Positions 1-12,251 of a DNA stretch of 64,000 nucleotides are shown in pieces. Source of the stretch: Paralithodes platypus. Lineage: Eukaryota; Arthropoda; Malacostraca; Decapoda; Lithodidae. Under the pieces are notes generated by a model. It saw only the letters and a list, made by a program, of their open reading frames with translations. It was not told where the DNA came from and searched no databases. A program made the translations under genes and the position numbers. The stretch covers positions 4,700,533-4,764,532 of the forward strand of contig CM064530.1 in the NCBI GenBank assembly GCA_032716605.1. Direction: 5' to 3'. Positions within the stretch are counted from its first letter, which is position 1. Each line of letters opens with the position of its first letter.

Positions 1-2590
1 TCATCAATTGCTCTATTCATTTGAAGTGTTAGGAATCAGAAAAAACTACAAAATTTGCTTTTCTAATTATAATTTTTAGTCTTTGGAATTTAAGATAAAT
101 TTAGGATTTTGCTATTCAGTGTAATACAAATTAATGAACCCTACCTTGGCTTAACTAATTATTATGTTCCTTCCAACAACCAACTATACTCCTAAAATCG
201 ATTTATGAAATTTACGAACACATGTGTAAGAAACTCCTTGCCTTGTAGGGAATGCTCTCTGAACATTGGCTAGCCCCACTAACAACCATGGTGGGATCAG
301 AAAAGGCTGAACATTATAGTTTTCTGGCTAGCACTAGACACTTTTTTGCATCTTGAAATTATTTGGTTGTCAAAGATAGTTTCTCCTAAATCACTGTCCT
401 CATTTTCAACAGATTGGTATGGATTAGGACCTAAAGCCTCCTCGTATCCTGAGAACCACCACACCTCGGCGGATAGCGGATGAGCCACCCACTTGCCAAC
501 CCAACCTCGCTAACACTATTGTTCCGACCATCACCCATCACTACAAGATTACAAAAACACAATAGATCCAACTCAAGACCCGTGATGTCCCCAATTTCAA
601 CATCCCACTGATAACTCAAACTCCACTGCCCAACACTTGCCCCCACACAGATCTAACTTCAACATCACCTCGCTTGGAGATCTCTGGAAGCACCCAGAGA
701 GGTAGCAGACTTATCTGGATGCCGCGGGATTCCCGTTTGATGATTAATTGGCAGCCAATGGTGAAGGGGTTGCTTGCTAATGGATATTTGGTCATTTTTT
801 CCCCTTACTTTTATACAAGGGTTTGTTAGTTCATTACCAGGACATTTTGCTACTAGAACTATTCTTTTCTAACTTTTGTTTAGTTTGCAAGTTTTACATT
901 TTAATTTTAATTTTAAAAGGATAATTAGTGATATATTTACTAATTAGTTTATAATAGTCAAATTTAGAATGTATGTATGTATATACTCAGACATACATAC
1001 ATTCTAAATTTTACTGTAATATAAAGTAATTAGTAAATACATCGCTAAGCTACTTTCAAATAATTATTTTCAAATAATTGGTCGCTAATCAACGGTAGCT
1101 TGGTAAACTCTGCTCCTCATCCTAACCTTGCATGAACTAACATAACTAAGCTAACTAGACTAACCTAGTTAACCACTAAACTGTAGTGTAATTTTTTCCA
1201 GCTGATGTTAAACTGAATTCCTTATATTTCTACAGTTATAGGGAAGATTTGAAATTATCTCTATATCCAAAAAATACCAAGTTTTCATACTTGACACTAT
1301 ATTTCACCACTATTTTTGTAATAGCAGTTAATATAAGAGACCACATTGCAGTTTACAGTCGGCTGGAAACAAATTACTATAACTTAATATTAGGGATCAT
1401 AAGGCCCCTAACCTTCGCAGCCCTTACCCCTAGCTATTATCTAATCTATCCAACTTTAATATATTTGACGGGAGTAGAGTTGACAGATCAGTTATTTTGT
1501 GCTCTATACACACAAGTTTCATGACAATGTCGCAGGAAATTTTCATAAGTAGCAAAATGTCCTAGAACCTTTAAGCCCATTGCCCAAGTTATTCATGACC
1601 ATCCTACCCTATAAGTGAATGCCAAAGTTCTCATTTAGTAAACTCCTGAAAACAAAAATCAGTGTCGTTCAGAGTTTTCATTAGGTGAAGATATAGACCA
1701 TTGGTGATTTCATATGGAAAACTTGGAAATTGATAATTCAGAGGTCGACTAATCTTCCTTGATAATGCAACAAATTTCTAGCAATATTAGTTTTTTTTTG
1801 TTAATACCTATTGACAATTAGGTTTATTAAAGTGTAAATATTTATAACTTGTGTAATTTTAATGCCAGTTTGTCATAATCTATTTCACTACAAAATGTAT
1901 ATATCGGTATAGTTATTGTTTTTGAGAACAATGCAATTCTTCCAAAATTACTGGCTCGCTCTCGTTCGCTAGGATACAAATTGACGTCTTAACTAGCACA
2001 AAAGGTCTTTATTGACGAAGAAATGGGGTAAGCGACAAACTAATGTGGCAAACTTCTTAAAATTTATAACTAATGGGGCTAAACATTAGGACGAAGGGAC
2101 GTCAGAAAAACTACCCATCTCTCCGTAAGTGTGCTGATATGTCTATAGCTCATTATTCCAAGTCTGCAGCAGATTCTTGAAAATTGGCCAGCAAGTGATT
2201 ATTGGAAAAGTCCTCAAGTCTACCATTGAAAAGAGGGCTATGATCTATTGAAAGCTAATCCCCAACTTATTTGAGTGCAGTTTGCATCTTACAATTTTGA
2301 AAGTCTACCAGTTAACCTATAATAATCTGTTGAAAAGTGATGTAGTCAACTCTTATAATCCGCAGTCTGTTTTTGTATTGGCTTAGAAACTTAAGTTAAT
2401 AAATACATTAAATTTGCAGTGTATGAAGTGGTAAAGCAATGAATCAAAAATTGTATAAGCAATAAAGTTTCATAAATCAATCTGAAAAAATATATATTTG
2501 CATATATAAAATTTCTGACACTGCGGATTAAATGAGGACTGTGCCCTATAAACCTGAGTCTGAAATGTTCAAATACTGTAGTCTATTATG
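1..2590. other. AT-rich DNA, no gene recognised
   Basis: A minus-strand tRNA-SINE tail lies near 140-200 (CAACCAACTATACTCCTAAA). A short palindrome GAATGTATGTATGTATATAC lies at 968-1006. Short open frames at 297-646 and 1249-1524 have no recognisable motifs. Confidence 0.5.
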
Positions 2591-2601
2591 GTACCTGTTA
2601 A

Positions 2602-2828
2602 CCCTTTCACCCATTTATGATGCAGAGGTTTCCAGATTAGCAATAAGAAAGTTCTCTCACTCTTATAATTACCTCTCCCAAAATTAGTTTTCTGCCCACA
2701 GCTAACTCAAAGACAACTGCAGAGGTTGAAGTAACTAAACTAAAGGTTTCTAAATACCCCTGATGGTAATAACAAAGGCTTTAAAGTATCCCCAATAGGC
2801 TCAAAATTGCATCCTATGCGTGAAAGGG
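2602..2828. mobile_element. TTAA MITE (227 bp)
   Basis: TTAA at 2598-2601 and 2829-2832. Ends CCCTTTCACCCATTTATGATGC and, on the minus strand, CCCTTTCACGCATAGGATGC. A 5'-truncated relative with the same right end (GCGTGAAAGGGTTAA) is at about 30480-30655. Confidence 0.85.
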
Positions 2829-4487
2829 TTAAGGGGAGATGCGAGTGTATTTGATCATTTATATATATATTTTTTTTTTATTAGTTTCCTCCCTAGACCT
2901 CAAAGCTTAAAAAAACACGAAACCCCATCTAGATTAATTTGTAGCCTACATTTTTCGGTAGAAAACTATCCCGACCTAAGTCCGGTTCTTTCAAAATTAC
3001 AGGATCAATATTGTTCGCCAGGAAAAAAATACAACTAAATATCACAAAAGGTCTTGATATTGACAAAGAAATGGGGCGAAAGGTCTTAAAATAGACACAC
3101 TAATGAGCCGAAAGTCATAAAATCTTGGAAACTAATGGGGCTAAACACTAGCAAGAGGGACCTGAAAAACGGCCCATCTCTCCTTTAGAACTCTGTAGAT
3201 GGTAAAAATCTACATTTAAGGTTTTGGTGTGTTGATAATAAAGTATAAACTGATTTTTAATAATTCTATAGTTGATCGCAAGAGTTTCTGCACTCGGTTG
3301 TAAAGAATGCAGTGTCCTAGAAAATGGCTTTTGAATATGAATTGTGAATAGATATTTTACATTTTTGGCTCTACCTGCTTTATGTATGTATTGTATGTAT
3401 ATACTCTGGCACATACCTCATAGCTGGAGGTGGCCGACTCGAGACAGAGCCCGAACAGAAACTACATAAAGTTCCAGTTCTTAGGGTCCTGGACCACTTT
3501 CACGTTCCCTCACCCCTTACTCTTGTCTAGCCTAGTAGGTGAATTTTACTAGCTTTATAATTGAGCCAATTACAGTGCTAAGATTTTATTGAATAATGTG
3601 TGTAAAAGTCGATGGCTAATTTACATGCTTTGAGAATATTAAACTATCTAAAGTATTATTTTAGAAGTTAACCTCTTCAGCACCACGAGTCCTTTTTTAC
3701 CTTTGATTCTGGCAAAAATTATATGATTTTATGCAGTTTGAAAAGGACCACTGTTAAGAGGGTTTATAGAGATGAGTTTGTGTTGTCCCAGTTTTGGTTT
3801 GTTAATTTGCAAGTTTTGATTTATAATAATACCCATAAGTTGATGATGAACAAATTAAAATAGTCTTATGATAACCAGAATAATGTATGCTGAAAATTGT
3901 AATGGTGAAGGAGCCTAATTAAGTTCTTTTGTGATCATTGAAGGATATGCTCTAGTAGTTTCTTTTCAACTGACTGAGATTGCAAAGTTCCCATTAAGAT
4001 TTGTAATTTTAATGACTTTATAGTGAAATATGGCTAATTATGTAAACTTTGTCATATGATGCAGACATAGTAGAGCCTTCATATTATTCAATTGCTGACT
4101 GGTGAGTTTGGTTCTATAAGGAAGTTGGAGCTATAGACATTTGACAACGATATTTAACAGAATTTACAGCTAAAATACGGTCTTAATACATTTATAAATA
4201 CATAAAATCCAATTCAACATACCATTTATCCATCAGAAACTTGCATGAATATTAAATTTGTTTAATATCAATGTTCACGGCTCCAACTTACTTATAGAAC
4301 GAAACTCGCAAGTCGGCAATTAATTATCGAGAAGTTAGAGCCTGCCAAAGGATTCAATTTATAGTCCGCTGAAAAGAAACGGAGTATGGTAAACATTATC
4401 TTGCTACAATAGTGTACAATATTTTTGGCATTTGTGAAATAGATTGTTTAATGTTTTTTCAATTCATATTGTTTTGCTTTATTTTAA

Positions 4488-4667
4488 CACCTTCAGTACC
4501 GGCAATGTCTTCAAAACAATATTCTTGCTATTATTAGACTCTTAGGAAGGATCTGTGGTAGTAAAAAGGGTTATGAGAGATAGTACGAAGCCCGTTAATT
4601 CCTAAAGTGAATAAAATCATTTATTAAGAACTAGTATAATAAAAGGATGAAACTAGTATTGAACTGG
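4488..4667. mobile_element. Diverged TTAA palindromic MITE
   Basis: TTAA at 4484-4487 and 4668-4671. The interior GAAGGATCTGTGGTAGTAAA and GATAGTACGAAGCCCGTTAA matches the 45757 and 61818 families, with more substitutions, so it is an older copy. Confidence 0.75.
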
Positions 4668-4759
4668 TTAAATACATTATTTCTACATACCGGTAGCAAT
4701 TTTTAAGTGTGTAGTCGGGTCTTGATATACACGGTTAATTCGTACCATGTACACTCGCT

Positions 4760-4952
4760 CCAACAAGTATCTGCACCCCTACGCTGTTCATCTGGTGTGT
4801 ACAGCTTGATAGGGTTTACACCTCTGCCTACAACTATATCCATGTGTCAGAGACGATAGTCTCTGACACATGGATATAGTTGCAGGCAGAGGTGTCAACC
4901 CTACCGAGCTATACACACCAGATGATCAGCATAGGGGTGCAGATACTTCTTG
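4760..4952. repeat. Long hairpin, arms about 93 bp
   Basis: Arms 4760-4855 and 4858-4952 are near-complementary around AGAGACGATAGTCTCT: CAAGTATCTGCACCCCTA, CATCTGGTGTGTA and CCTCTGCCTACAACTATATC recur as complements. Outer sequences contain CACGGTT (4730) and its complement AACCGTG (4999), perhaps the termini of a 290-bp foldback MITE. Confidence 0.85.
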
Positions 4953-5517
4953 GAAGGCGTGTTTATATCAACTGATTATATCATACTGTTTATATCAAAA
5001 CCGTGTTTTAGAAATAACAGGCCTCAATTAATTCGTTCCAGCCACTTTTACAAAGTCCCCCTTTTGGCCCTTTTTGCTTACCTTCAGCCGACATATTACA
5101 TTATACCACCATCATATATGACATAACATAGAATACATTAAGCATCAATAAGAACTGATTTGGACCTGTTACTGACCTATTTGTGTGGATAGATGTGTTT
5201 GACGTTCGGTAGATATCCCCGCCGCTGTACTCCCTCGGACCCGCCCCCAACCCCGACCCCATTACTGTGATTGAGTTTATAAGCCTTGTGCTACAGCTTG
5301 CACATATGCCCCCTCAAGGTTCCCTAAAATGTTCGTCCTCATAGAAACCAGAGAACACAGAAATATTGTCCATCATATCAATATCAGACTGGTTGTCCAC
5401 TGTCGGGGACGCTGCCTCTTTATTATGATTCAATAGACCAGAAAGTAGAGAAAAAGTTATAACCCTATTGATAATGCAAAACTGAGCATTAGGAGTGTCA
5501 GTGAAGTGATGTGCACT

Positions 5518-5800
5518 GGCAGACTTGGTTGGTTTGGACACGTGGAGAGAATGCATGATAAGAACTGGGTAAAGAAATGCCGGACTGAACGTGGAGGGAG
5601 CTGCGCATAGGGGTAGATCTAGAATGACGTGGGATCAGGTACTCTGGTCCGATCTCAAAATAACGACTTGGGCAGCCCTTGGGAGGGCCGTCTGGAAAGC
5701 CGCCATTTAGGAAGTAATCTAAATAACTTAACATGGGCAGCCATTAACAGGGCCGTCTGGAAAGCAGTCATTTAGGATGTGAGACTGTAACCACATTCTG
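5518..5800 (+). mobile_element. LINE 3' end (C-terminal RT fragment), copy 1
   Basis: GRLGWFGHVERMHDKNWVKK is readable at 5516-5575, followed by degraded GRPRMTWDQ-type sequence (AGAATGACGTGGGATCAGGT at 5620) and a repeated GGGCCGTCTGGAAAG block at 5691 and 5751, a local duplication of about 60 bp. Minus-strand relatives are at 42316-42470 and 43735-43815. Confidence 0.7.
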
Positions 5801-6428
5801 TGGCCAAAACTGTTTTTAAACTGCAGTATGTATGTACTTGGCTCTACTCCCATTGGTTCAATATAGGTTGATACAACTAAACTTATTCCCTTAAAGTTCT
5901 TCTCATTACCTACATTAGATTTGGTCCCTACATTTAAAAAAAATTACTGTATTAGGTATTTCTATGGGTGGAAATGTTAGCCCTTTAATTGCAATTATTT
6001 TCTTGTCGAATTTAACCCCGCCGTTAGGGAGCCACCTTGTCGTGGTGGCGGGGCTTGAAGCGTGGCCGGTGGCCTCTGTTCCTCGGGGGGGCCACAGCCC
6101 TTCTTAGGATTGGGGCCCCGCCGGCCTCGTGGGCTAAGACCTCCCTCCTCGTTGGTTTCCAGAAGCCTGCGAGGTACCTCTTTTCTGTTTTGCCGGCTGG
6201 ACTATTCTTTATGCTTTGGTGGAGGGTGGATGTGGACGGCGTTCCCTTCCACCCGTACAACTGTAGTACCTGACGTGCCTGCACGAGGGGAATCTTTCAT
6301 CGTCAAATCTCGCCCTCTGTGCTGGACCCGATACTGAAGAGTTGACCGCCCATTAGGCACAGGGGGTCGGGGTGTATATCCGGGTTTGACTCCTGGGGCA
6401 TGTACCTTGTCCTCTAATTTGTGGCTCC

Positions 6429-9230
6429 GTGGTGGGTGTGGAGCTTCTCCCGGATGAACCATGTTACCTTCGTCTTATGGAGCCTTCTTCTGGATCTTCG
6501 ATCACCGGCGCTGGCGATGATATGGCTGATGTGTTTGTCTCTCCTTCCTTGCCCGTCCTCTCCTCGGCTGGTGGTAGATCTTTGCCTACCACTATACCGG
6601 GTCCTTTACCGACCCATGTACTGTCTGTGACCGTCCATTCGACCTCTGCTCCTCATACAGTTCCGAGCCTAGTCGTGTCGAGTTCTCTTGGCACGTCTAC
6701 CTCCTCTACGTTCGCTTCCTCCCTAGCCGTTCACTCAGTTCCTGCCCCTTTGTCCTCTTCCGTGTCCCACTCCGTTCTACCTGATCGGCCCTCTTCCATT
6801 CGTCCGTTCGCTCTCTCCTCTGCTTCCTCTTCCACTCTTCTTCCCTCGTCCTCCTCCACTTCCTCGGTTTCTTCCCCTTCCTCTCGTGTAGTCACTTTCG
6901 AACCGTATCTCCCACCCGTTCCACATTCTTCTTTTCCTTCTCCTCCCGTTACTTCCGCTCCCCGCCCTCGTTCTTCGGTTCTCCCTTTATCCTCACTCTT
7001 TGCCCCTGCTGACTTTATTAAGTTCTTCTCAGTCCCCGCCTCAGCTCCTCTCGCCGGAGATGACCTCTTGTTCCACCTGCATCTCCTTCAGCAGGTGGGC
7101 AGGGATGTCCCCTTCCAATCCCGCCATGATGACTCCCGTTACGGTCCAGAAAGAACGTCAGGCTGCTGCTATGTCAACCATTGTCGACTTCTCCGGAACT
7201 TCCATCCCAGCCCTTAAAGACCAAAGACTGAACTCTTGTACGGGTACCGTCCTGATCCCTCCTTCCATCCGTCTCGGTGGTCGGCAGTTCGCAGACTGTG
7301 CAGACCTTATTAAGTCTATTGTTGTTGCTCAAGACCATGTTGTGGTTAGTCTTGTCTGCTACACCATCCCACCTCGCACCAATCGCCGCCATCCCGCCAA
7401 TATCACCAAAATCACGTTCGATGGTCGGTCTCTCCCTTCTCACGTTATTGTCGGTGGTACTCGCCTGCCCGTCACGGAGTCCCTACCTCGTCCTCAGCAG
7501 TGTCGCGGTTGCTGGCGCTTTGGGCATCCTGTTAAGTACTGTCGCTCTTCCACTCCCGACTGCCCTAGGTGCCCACGCTGTGCACAATCTGGCCATCTCT
7601 TCGGTGACTGCCGGTCTCCGATACGATGATTCCTAAACTGTCGGGGATCCTATTCTGCTGATTCCCGAGATTGTCCCGTTTTCAAATTAGAGTCTGAAGT
7701 TACGATCCTTAACCCGTTGAGACCCAGCGTCGCACGTGTTGCGTCGGCAGTCTTTGATCACCAACTCCCAGCGACGCATCACGTGCGTCCGACATATAAA
7801 AAACACTTATGTGGCTCGTAAGGTAGGAAATGGCGGGAGAATAGGAGGGGGAGGTACCGTAGTGTGTGGGGGAGCCGGGCCAGTAGGTGTGAGCGGGCCG
7901 AGACAGCCGCGCGGCTGGTGGTGGTGGGCTTAGTGGGGATAGTTTACACCTCTAGTTTACCGCCACTTTGAACCTTCATTACTCCGGTCGTATGGGAGCT
8001 AGAGGCTTGAGATTTATGTGAGATACTCCTTAGGATGTATGCCGTACAATGTCATACTCAGTTTTTACCCTAGTGCTCCCGGGCGGGTGGTCATGCGGGG
8101 GAGACGAACTATTGTAACCCCCCCCGCCCCCCAAATGACCGAAATGAGTTTTTTTATTTGTGTGCATTTCTCACCATTCTCTTCCATTTTGGCTCAACAA
8201 TTTTTTTTGAAGCCCCCCCCCCCCCCCCCCCCCCCACCGGCCCCCCCCCAAAAAAAAAATGTCAGGTGATTTTTTTTTTGTTTTTTTTTCATTTCTCATC
8301 CTTGTCTTCCATTTTAGCAAACAAAAAAAATAAGTGAAAATGGCTTGGGACTGGGGTGAACAAAATATTATAACTAGCCGGGGCTCAACGGGTTAAGACA
8401 TTGCACGGCCTTACTCATTCTACGGCTCGTCAGGCAGCTCGCCGCCTGGGCTTCTCCCCTCATCCGTTTTCAACTGTTCTATCTCCCCCTCCCGTCTCCT
8501 CCACTTCTTCCGCTCCGCGCCTCCCTCGTCGTCCTCTCCCTCTACTTCTCCGGTTCCGTCGTCTGTCCCTTCTTCCTCTCCTTCAGTTTCTTCTGTCTCC
8601 CCCATCCCCTTGGCTGTCTCATCGTGTTCTCTCCCTTTATCTAACTCTTTTTCTGTTCTTACCTCTTCTACTCCTACTTCCGCCCCCCCTCCTTCCACTA
8701 CTCTTCCTCGCTCCACTTCTTCCGGTTTGTCTCAACGCCCCATCCGCCAGCGTTCTCGTCCGACGCCGCCTCCTCGTTCTCTTCCTCCGTCCTCATCTCG
8801 TAGTTCCAAGATTCCCTCCCGGCTTCCTGCCTCCTCTACCAAACTAGTTTCGAAACATTTGCCCCGTTCCTCCCTTTCTTCCTCTCCCGCCTCCTCTTCT
8901 AAACGCAGGGACCGCCTCCACAGTGTGCGGAGCCAGAGTCCCAGTGGGAAGAAGAAAAAGCTCTCTCCTCCCCCCCCCGCTTCTCCTCTTTCTTCGTCCT
9001 GTGTCCAACCCCCCGATTCCTTAGACTTATCCTTTGAATCTTTGCCCAAGATTGAGGAGTATATTCTTTCTTCTCATCCGCCGCCTATTTCCGTTTCTGC
9101 CGACGTTCATCCCATCCCTTCTACGCTCCCCCCTACCCCTCTCCCTCCCTCCTCTGGCCTTCCCCCTCCCGGGCCTCTCCTTCCCGTTCCTCATCCTCCC
9201 GTCCTTCCCCCTCCCTCCCTCTCCCTCTAG
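6429..9230 (+). pseudogene. I/Nimb LINE ORF1 (Gag-like, CCHC zinc knuckles), broken
   Basis: This ORF encodes the nucleic-acid-binding ORF1 protein that coats LINE RNA. The first 200 residues are Ser/Pro/Thr-rich (6429-7100). A frame change near 7100 leads into ALKDQRLNSCTGTVLIPP and then a zinc-knuckle block at 7498-7620 (CRGCWRFGHPVKYC, CPRCAQSGHLFGDC), with a third knuckle CRGSYSADSRDC after another frame change near 7625. The reading continues FKLESEVTIL, is cut by the 680-bp TTAA element, and resumes KTLHGLTHSTARQAARRLGF at 8397, joining across one TTAA. The C-terminal part (8610-9230) is a low-complexity Ser/Pro region with a basic KRRDR stretch and a GKKKKLSPPPP run. At least two frameshifts besides the insertion make it non-functional. 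Confidence 0.8.
7713..8392. mobile_element. TTAA-flanked element inside the LINE ORF1
   Basis: This 680-bp insertion is flanked by TTAA at 7709-7712 and 8393-8396. Terminal inverted repeats are CCCGTTGAGACCC at the left and GGGGCTCAACGGG at the right. Removing it with one TTAA restores the LINE ORF1 reading (VTIL then KTLHGLT). It contains a long C homopolymer near 8213-8236 and poly-A/T runs, and no transposase. Its right subterminal AGCCCCGGCTA (minus strand) also occurs in the TTAA element at 38563-39042, so the two are related. It is a non-autonomous piggyBac-type MITE. Confidence 0.85.
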
Positions 9231-10664
9231 CCCTCCTATCTCTTCTTCTCATTCACTATTAAGCCTCCCTATGCCACCTGGTTATCAATCTTCTTTCCCT
9301 CCTTGTTCTTCCTCGTCCCCCATTCCTTCCATTATTACTCACCGTTAACCTCATCAGTCTTTTCTTCGTTGTACATAGATCTGTGTGTTCTTGTTCTTTG
9401 TCCCTCTTTCTTTCCTCTTGTATGTATGCGTCTTTCCCGCTGTTTGCTGTATTTTGTGTGGTCTATAGTGTATCTGTTTTCTTCCTACTTGTGTTACTTT
9501 TGTTGATGTTTTCTCTTTTTTGTCCTTTCTTTGTTTTATTTGATTTTTCCGTTCCTTTCTTCTCCTTTTTTTTTTTTTTTTTTCTTTTTCCTCCCTTGTT
9601 CCTCTTTAGTTCGGCGTGTTTTTGTTCCGCCTCTCTGATATGTGTTTGTATATATCGTTTTTATTCTCTTTTACAGCTTATTTTCTCGTACTTTCTTTTT
9701 AGTGTTTTTAGTATGTCCATTTTGCAATGGAACCTTCGCAGTTTTTCTCTTCAGAAAGACGATTTGCGTTTTTTACTCTCTTCCCATTCCCCTAAGGTTG
9801 TCTGTCTCCAGGAAACTCGTCTTCTTTCTCCTCCGATTCCTGTTCCCGGCTACCGTTTTATCAGTTCTCATTCTCTTTCCGACACTTTTATTCTCCTTCA
9901 CCACTCTGTTCCTTATGAAGAGTTTTCCTGCCCTACTTCCCTCCCTTGCACCTTATGTTAGGGTTTTTCTTGGTCGATGGATTACGGTTGTTTCTCTTTA
10001 TTTCTCTCCTTCTGTTCCCGTCGATTTTGGCTCTTTTACCATGTTTTTAGCTCGGCTACCTCCTCCGTATTTATTGCTTGGTGATTATCATTGTAGGCAC
10101 ACCCTGTGGGGTGATTCTGTCATTACCTCACGTGGTCGTGCATTAGTCTTTCATTACTAGTAATAACCTCTTTCTCCTTAATACTGGTTCCCTGACTCAT
10201 TTTGATGCTAGAACACGTTCTTTTTCTTGTCTTGATCTTTCTTTGTGTTCCCCTTCCCTGTCTCTTCTTTTTCATTGGTCTGTTTTGGAGGATTCTCTCT
10301 ATAGCGACCATTTCCCTGTTCTGCTCTCTCCTACCTCCTGTCCCTGATCCTCCTCGTTGGTGCTTCCAGCGTGTGGACTGGTCTACTTTTGCTTCACTAT
10401 CTATCCCTTCCTTACCTCCGTCTGATTTTTCATCTGTACATGATTTACTAGCCTTTTTTCTAGTCACAGTTTTAAGTGCTGCCTTAGTCTCTATTCCTTG
10501 GACTTCCCGTCCTTTTACGTCTAAATGTGTTCCTTGGTGGTCCCCGAACTGCTCTAAGGCTCTCCGCGTCAAACGGGCTTCTTGGAAGAGCTTTCGTCGT
10601 AAACGTTTTACTCCCGCTCATGATCGTTCTTTTATACTTTTTCGTCCGGCGTCTGCCTTCCTCC

Positions 10665-11137
10665 TTACCTTTGGATACCTTTGGATGTGTTCGCCGCTCT
10701 TCTAGCGGCACCAAGGAGCGCGACGCCCCTCGTTATGGGTGGTGATTTGGTGCAGTAGACTGAAGCGACAGCTCGCTCCCTTGCGAGGATGGGCTCGTCT
10801 GGCACTTTTTGCAGTTCGACATCTAGGGCTCTCTTGAAGTTGTCTAACGAGATGTCCCTCATGTCTCTTACTCGCCGTGGGAGTTTGTTGAAGAGACGTG
10901 GGCCTCTGTGTGATAACCAGCCCTCTCGCAGAGAGCCCATAGCACCCCTGTTATTCATCCGGGGGATTTCACATTCCCAGCCTCTCCTATCACTGAATTT
11001 CATGACTATCGGAGTATGTAGGTTTGGTACTAAACCCTCTGCGATTTTCCACGTGTATATTATTAGGTAACGTTCTCTTCTACGTTCCAGTGAGTACAGA
11101 TTCAGTGCTCTTAAACGCTCCCAATAGTGTAGATGTT
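10665..11137 (-). mobile_element. 5'-truncated LINE C-terminal fragment inserted in the I/Nimb LINE
   Basis: This 473-bp antisense insertion is flanked by TTCCTCC at 10658-10664 and 11138-11144. Joining the flanks restores the host reading ASAFLRRTV. On the minus strand it encodes the end of another LINE's RT protein: HYWERLRALNLYSLERRRER, YLIIYTWKIAEGLVPN, then RGPRLFNKLPRRVRDM. The same family appears at 56440-57030 (YWERLKELQLYSLQRRRERY). The 3' end has a short repeated tail, ATCCAAAGGT twice, next to the target duplication. It is a dead-on-arrival insertion. Confidence 0.8.
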
Positions 11138-11734
11138 TTCCTCCGTCGCACAGTCAGGTCTGCTAAACGTCAGAGTTGGGTGTCCTATGTTTCCTCCATT
11201 ACGTCCTTTACTCCTGTTCAGTCCGTCTGGAAGCGCATTTGCAAGATTTCGGGCAAGCGTTTTACCTCCTCATTCTCCTGTGCTTCATGTTGATGGGGAG
11301 TCTGTTGCTGACTCGGAGGCAGTCTCCGATCGTTTGGGTCTTTACTTTAACTCGGTCAGTAGTGGCTCTCATCTCCCCCCCCCGGAATTTCATTAACTTA
11401 AAGCCGTCGCAGAGACTTCTCCAGTTGTTTTAACTCTGTCTTCGGCAGAGTCGTACAACGCCCCGTTTTCTTCCCGTGAGTTGCTCTCCGCTCTTCGTGC
11501 CTGTAAGGCTAATTCTGAGGGTCTTGATGGTGTCCATAATTTAATGCTTAAGCATCTTTCCACTGAGGCTTTGGTATTTTTATTGGCTATTTTTAATAAG
11601 GTTTGGTCATCTGGTGTTTTCCCTCCTGCATGGAGTTCTTCTCTTACTATTCCTTTTCTTAAGCCTGGAAAGTCGGGTTTCTCGCCCCAAGACTATCGCC
11701 CTATTGTCTTGACGAGTTGTTTATGCAAGCTGTT

Positions 11735-12251
11735 GTTGTTCCCCAATCTGCCTGGCCGAACAGCCCCAAGGCTCAGAGCAATTCAAAGGCCATAACCGAG
11801 CGCCCCCACAGAACCCTCCCTGCCGACCACAATAAAGCCTGGGTGACCGAAGCCACTCCATGGCGGGGAGCTGAGGAGGGTGCAGAAACGCCCGGGAAAC
11901 CAAAGCCCCACCCAGGGCCCTGTGCCCCTCAGCAATTATGAAGAGAAAGTTGAGGGTCAAGGGAAAAATGTGACGCTTTGGCTTCCAATCTTGGTAGATT
12001 GGGAGGTAAATCCACGGAAAAGACGCAGTCACTTGAGATCTAGAAAATATATAAGTTAAAGGAACAGTCAGAGTAAGCTATGGGTATGGCAGAGATCGCT
12101 CAGTTCTCACTCTGATAGACCAGCCCATCACCACATAACTAGAACCCAATCCTCTCAGCATCAGCTAGGAAAGGCCCTAGAAAGCCGCCTTTGGCGGGGC
12201 GATAGCTCCCCTATTTCAACCCCTTTCGGGGTCGGGCACCCGCCAAGTTAA
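11735..12251 (-). mobile_element. AAC-tail SINE, copy A (inside LINE RT)
   Basis: This insertion of about 517 bp has a target duplication GCAAGCTGTT at 11725-11734 and 12252-12261. Read on the minus strand it begins GGCGGGTGCCCGACCCCG, carries two short GC hairpins, and ends CTGGGGAACAAC-like with a GTTGTT (AAC) tail at 11735. It is the same family as 24634-25151 and 27867-28377. It splits the host LINE RT between CLCKL and FERMVNVRL. I see no convincing tRNA A and B boxes, so the origin of the head is unknown. Confidence 0.85.

Noticed and set aside
431..646. 71-residue minus-strand open frame
   Set aside because: No motif, no splice context and no similarity that I recognise.
9540..9710. 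Hydrophobic open frames near 9383-9700 as membrane proteins
   Set aside because: They are Phe/Leu translations of the T-rich LINE spacer between ORF1 and ORF2.
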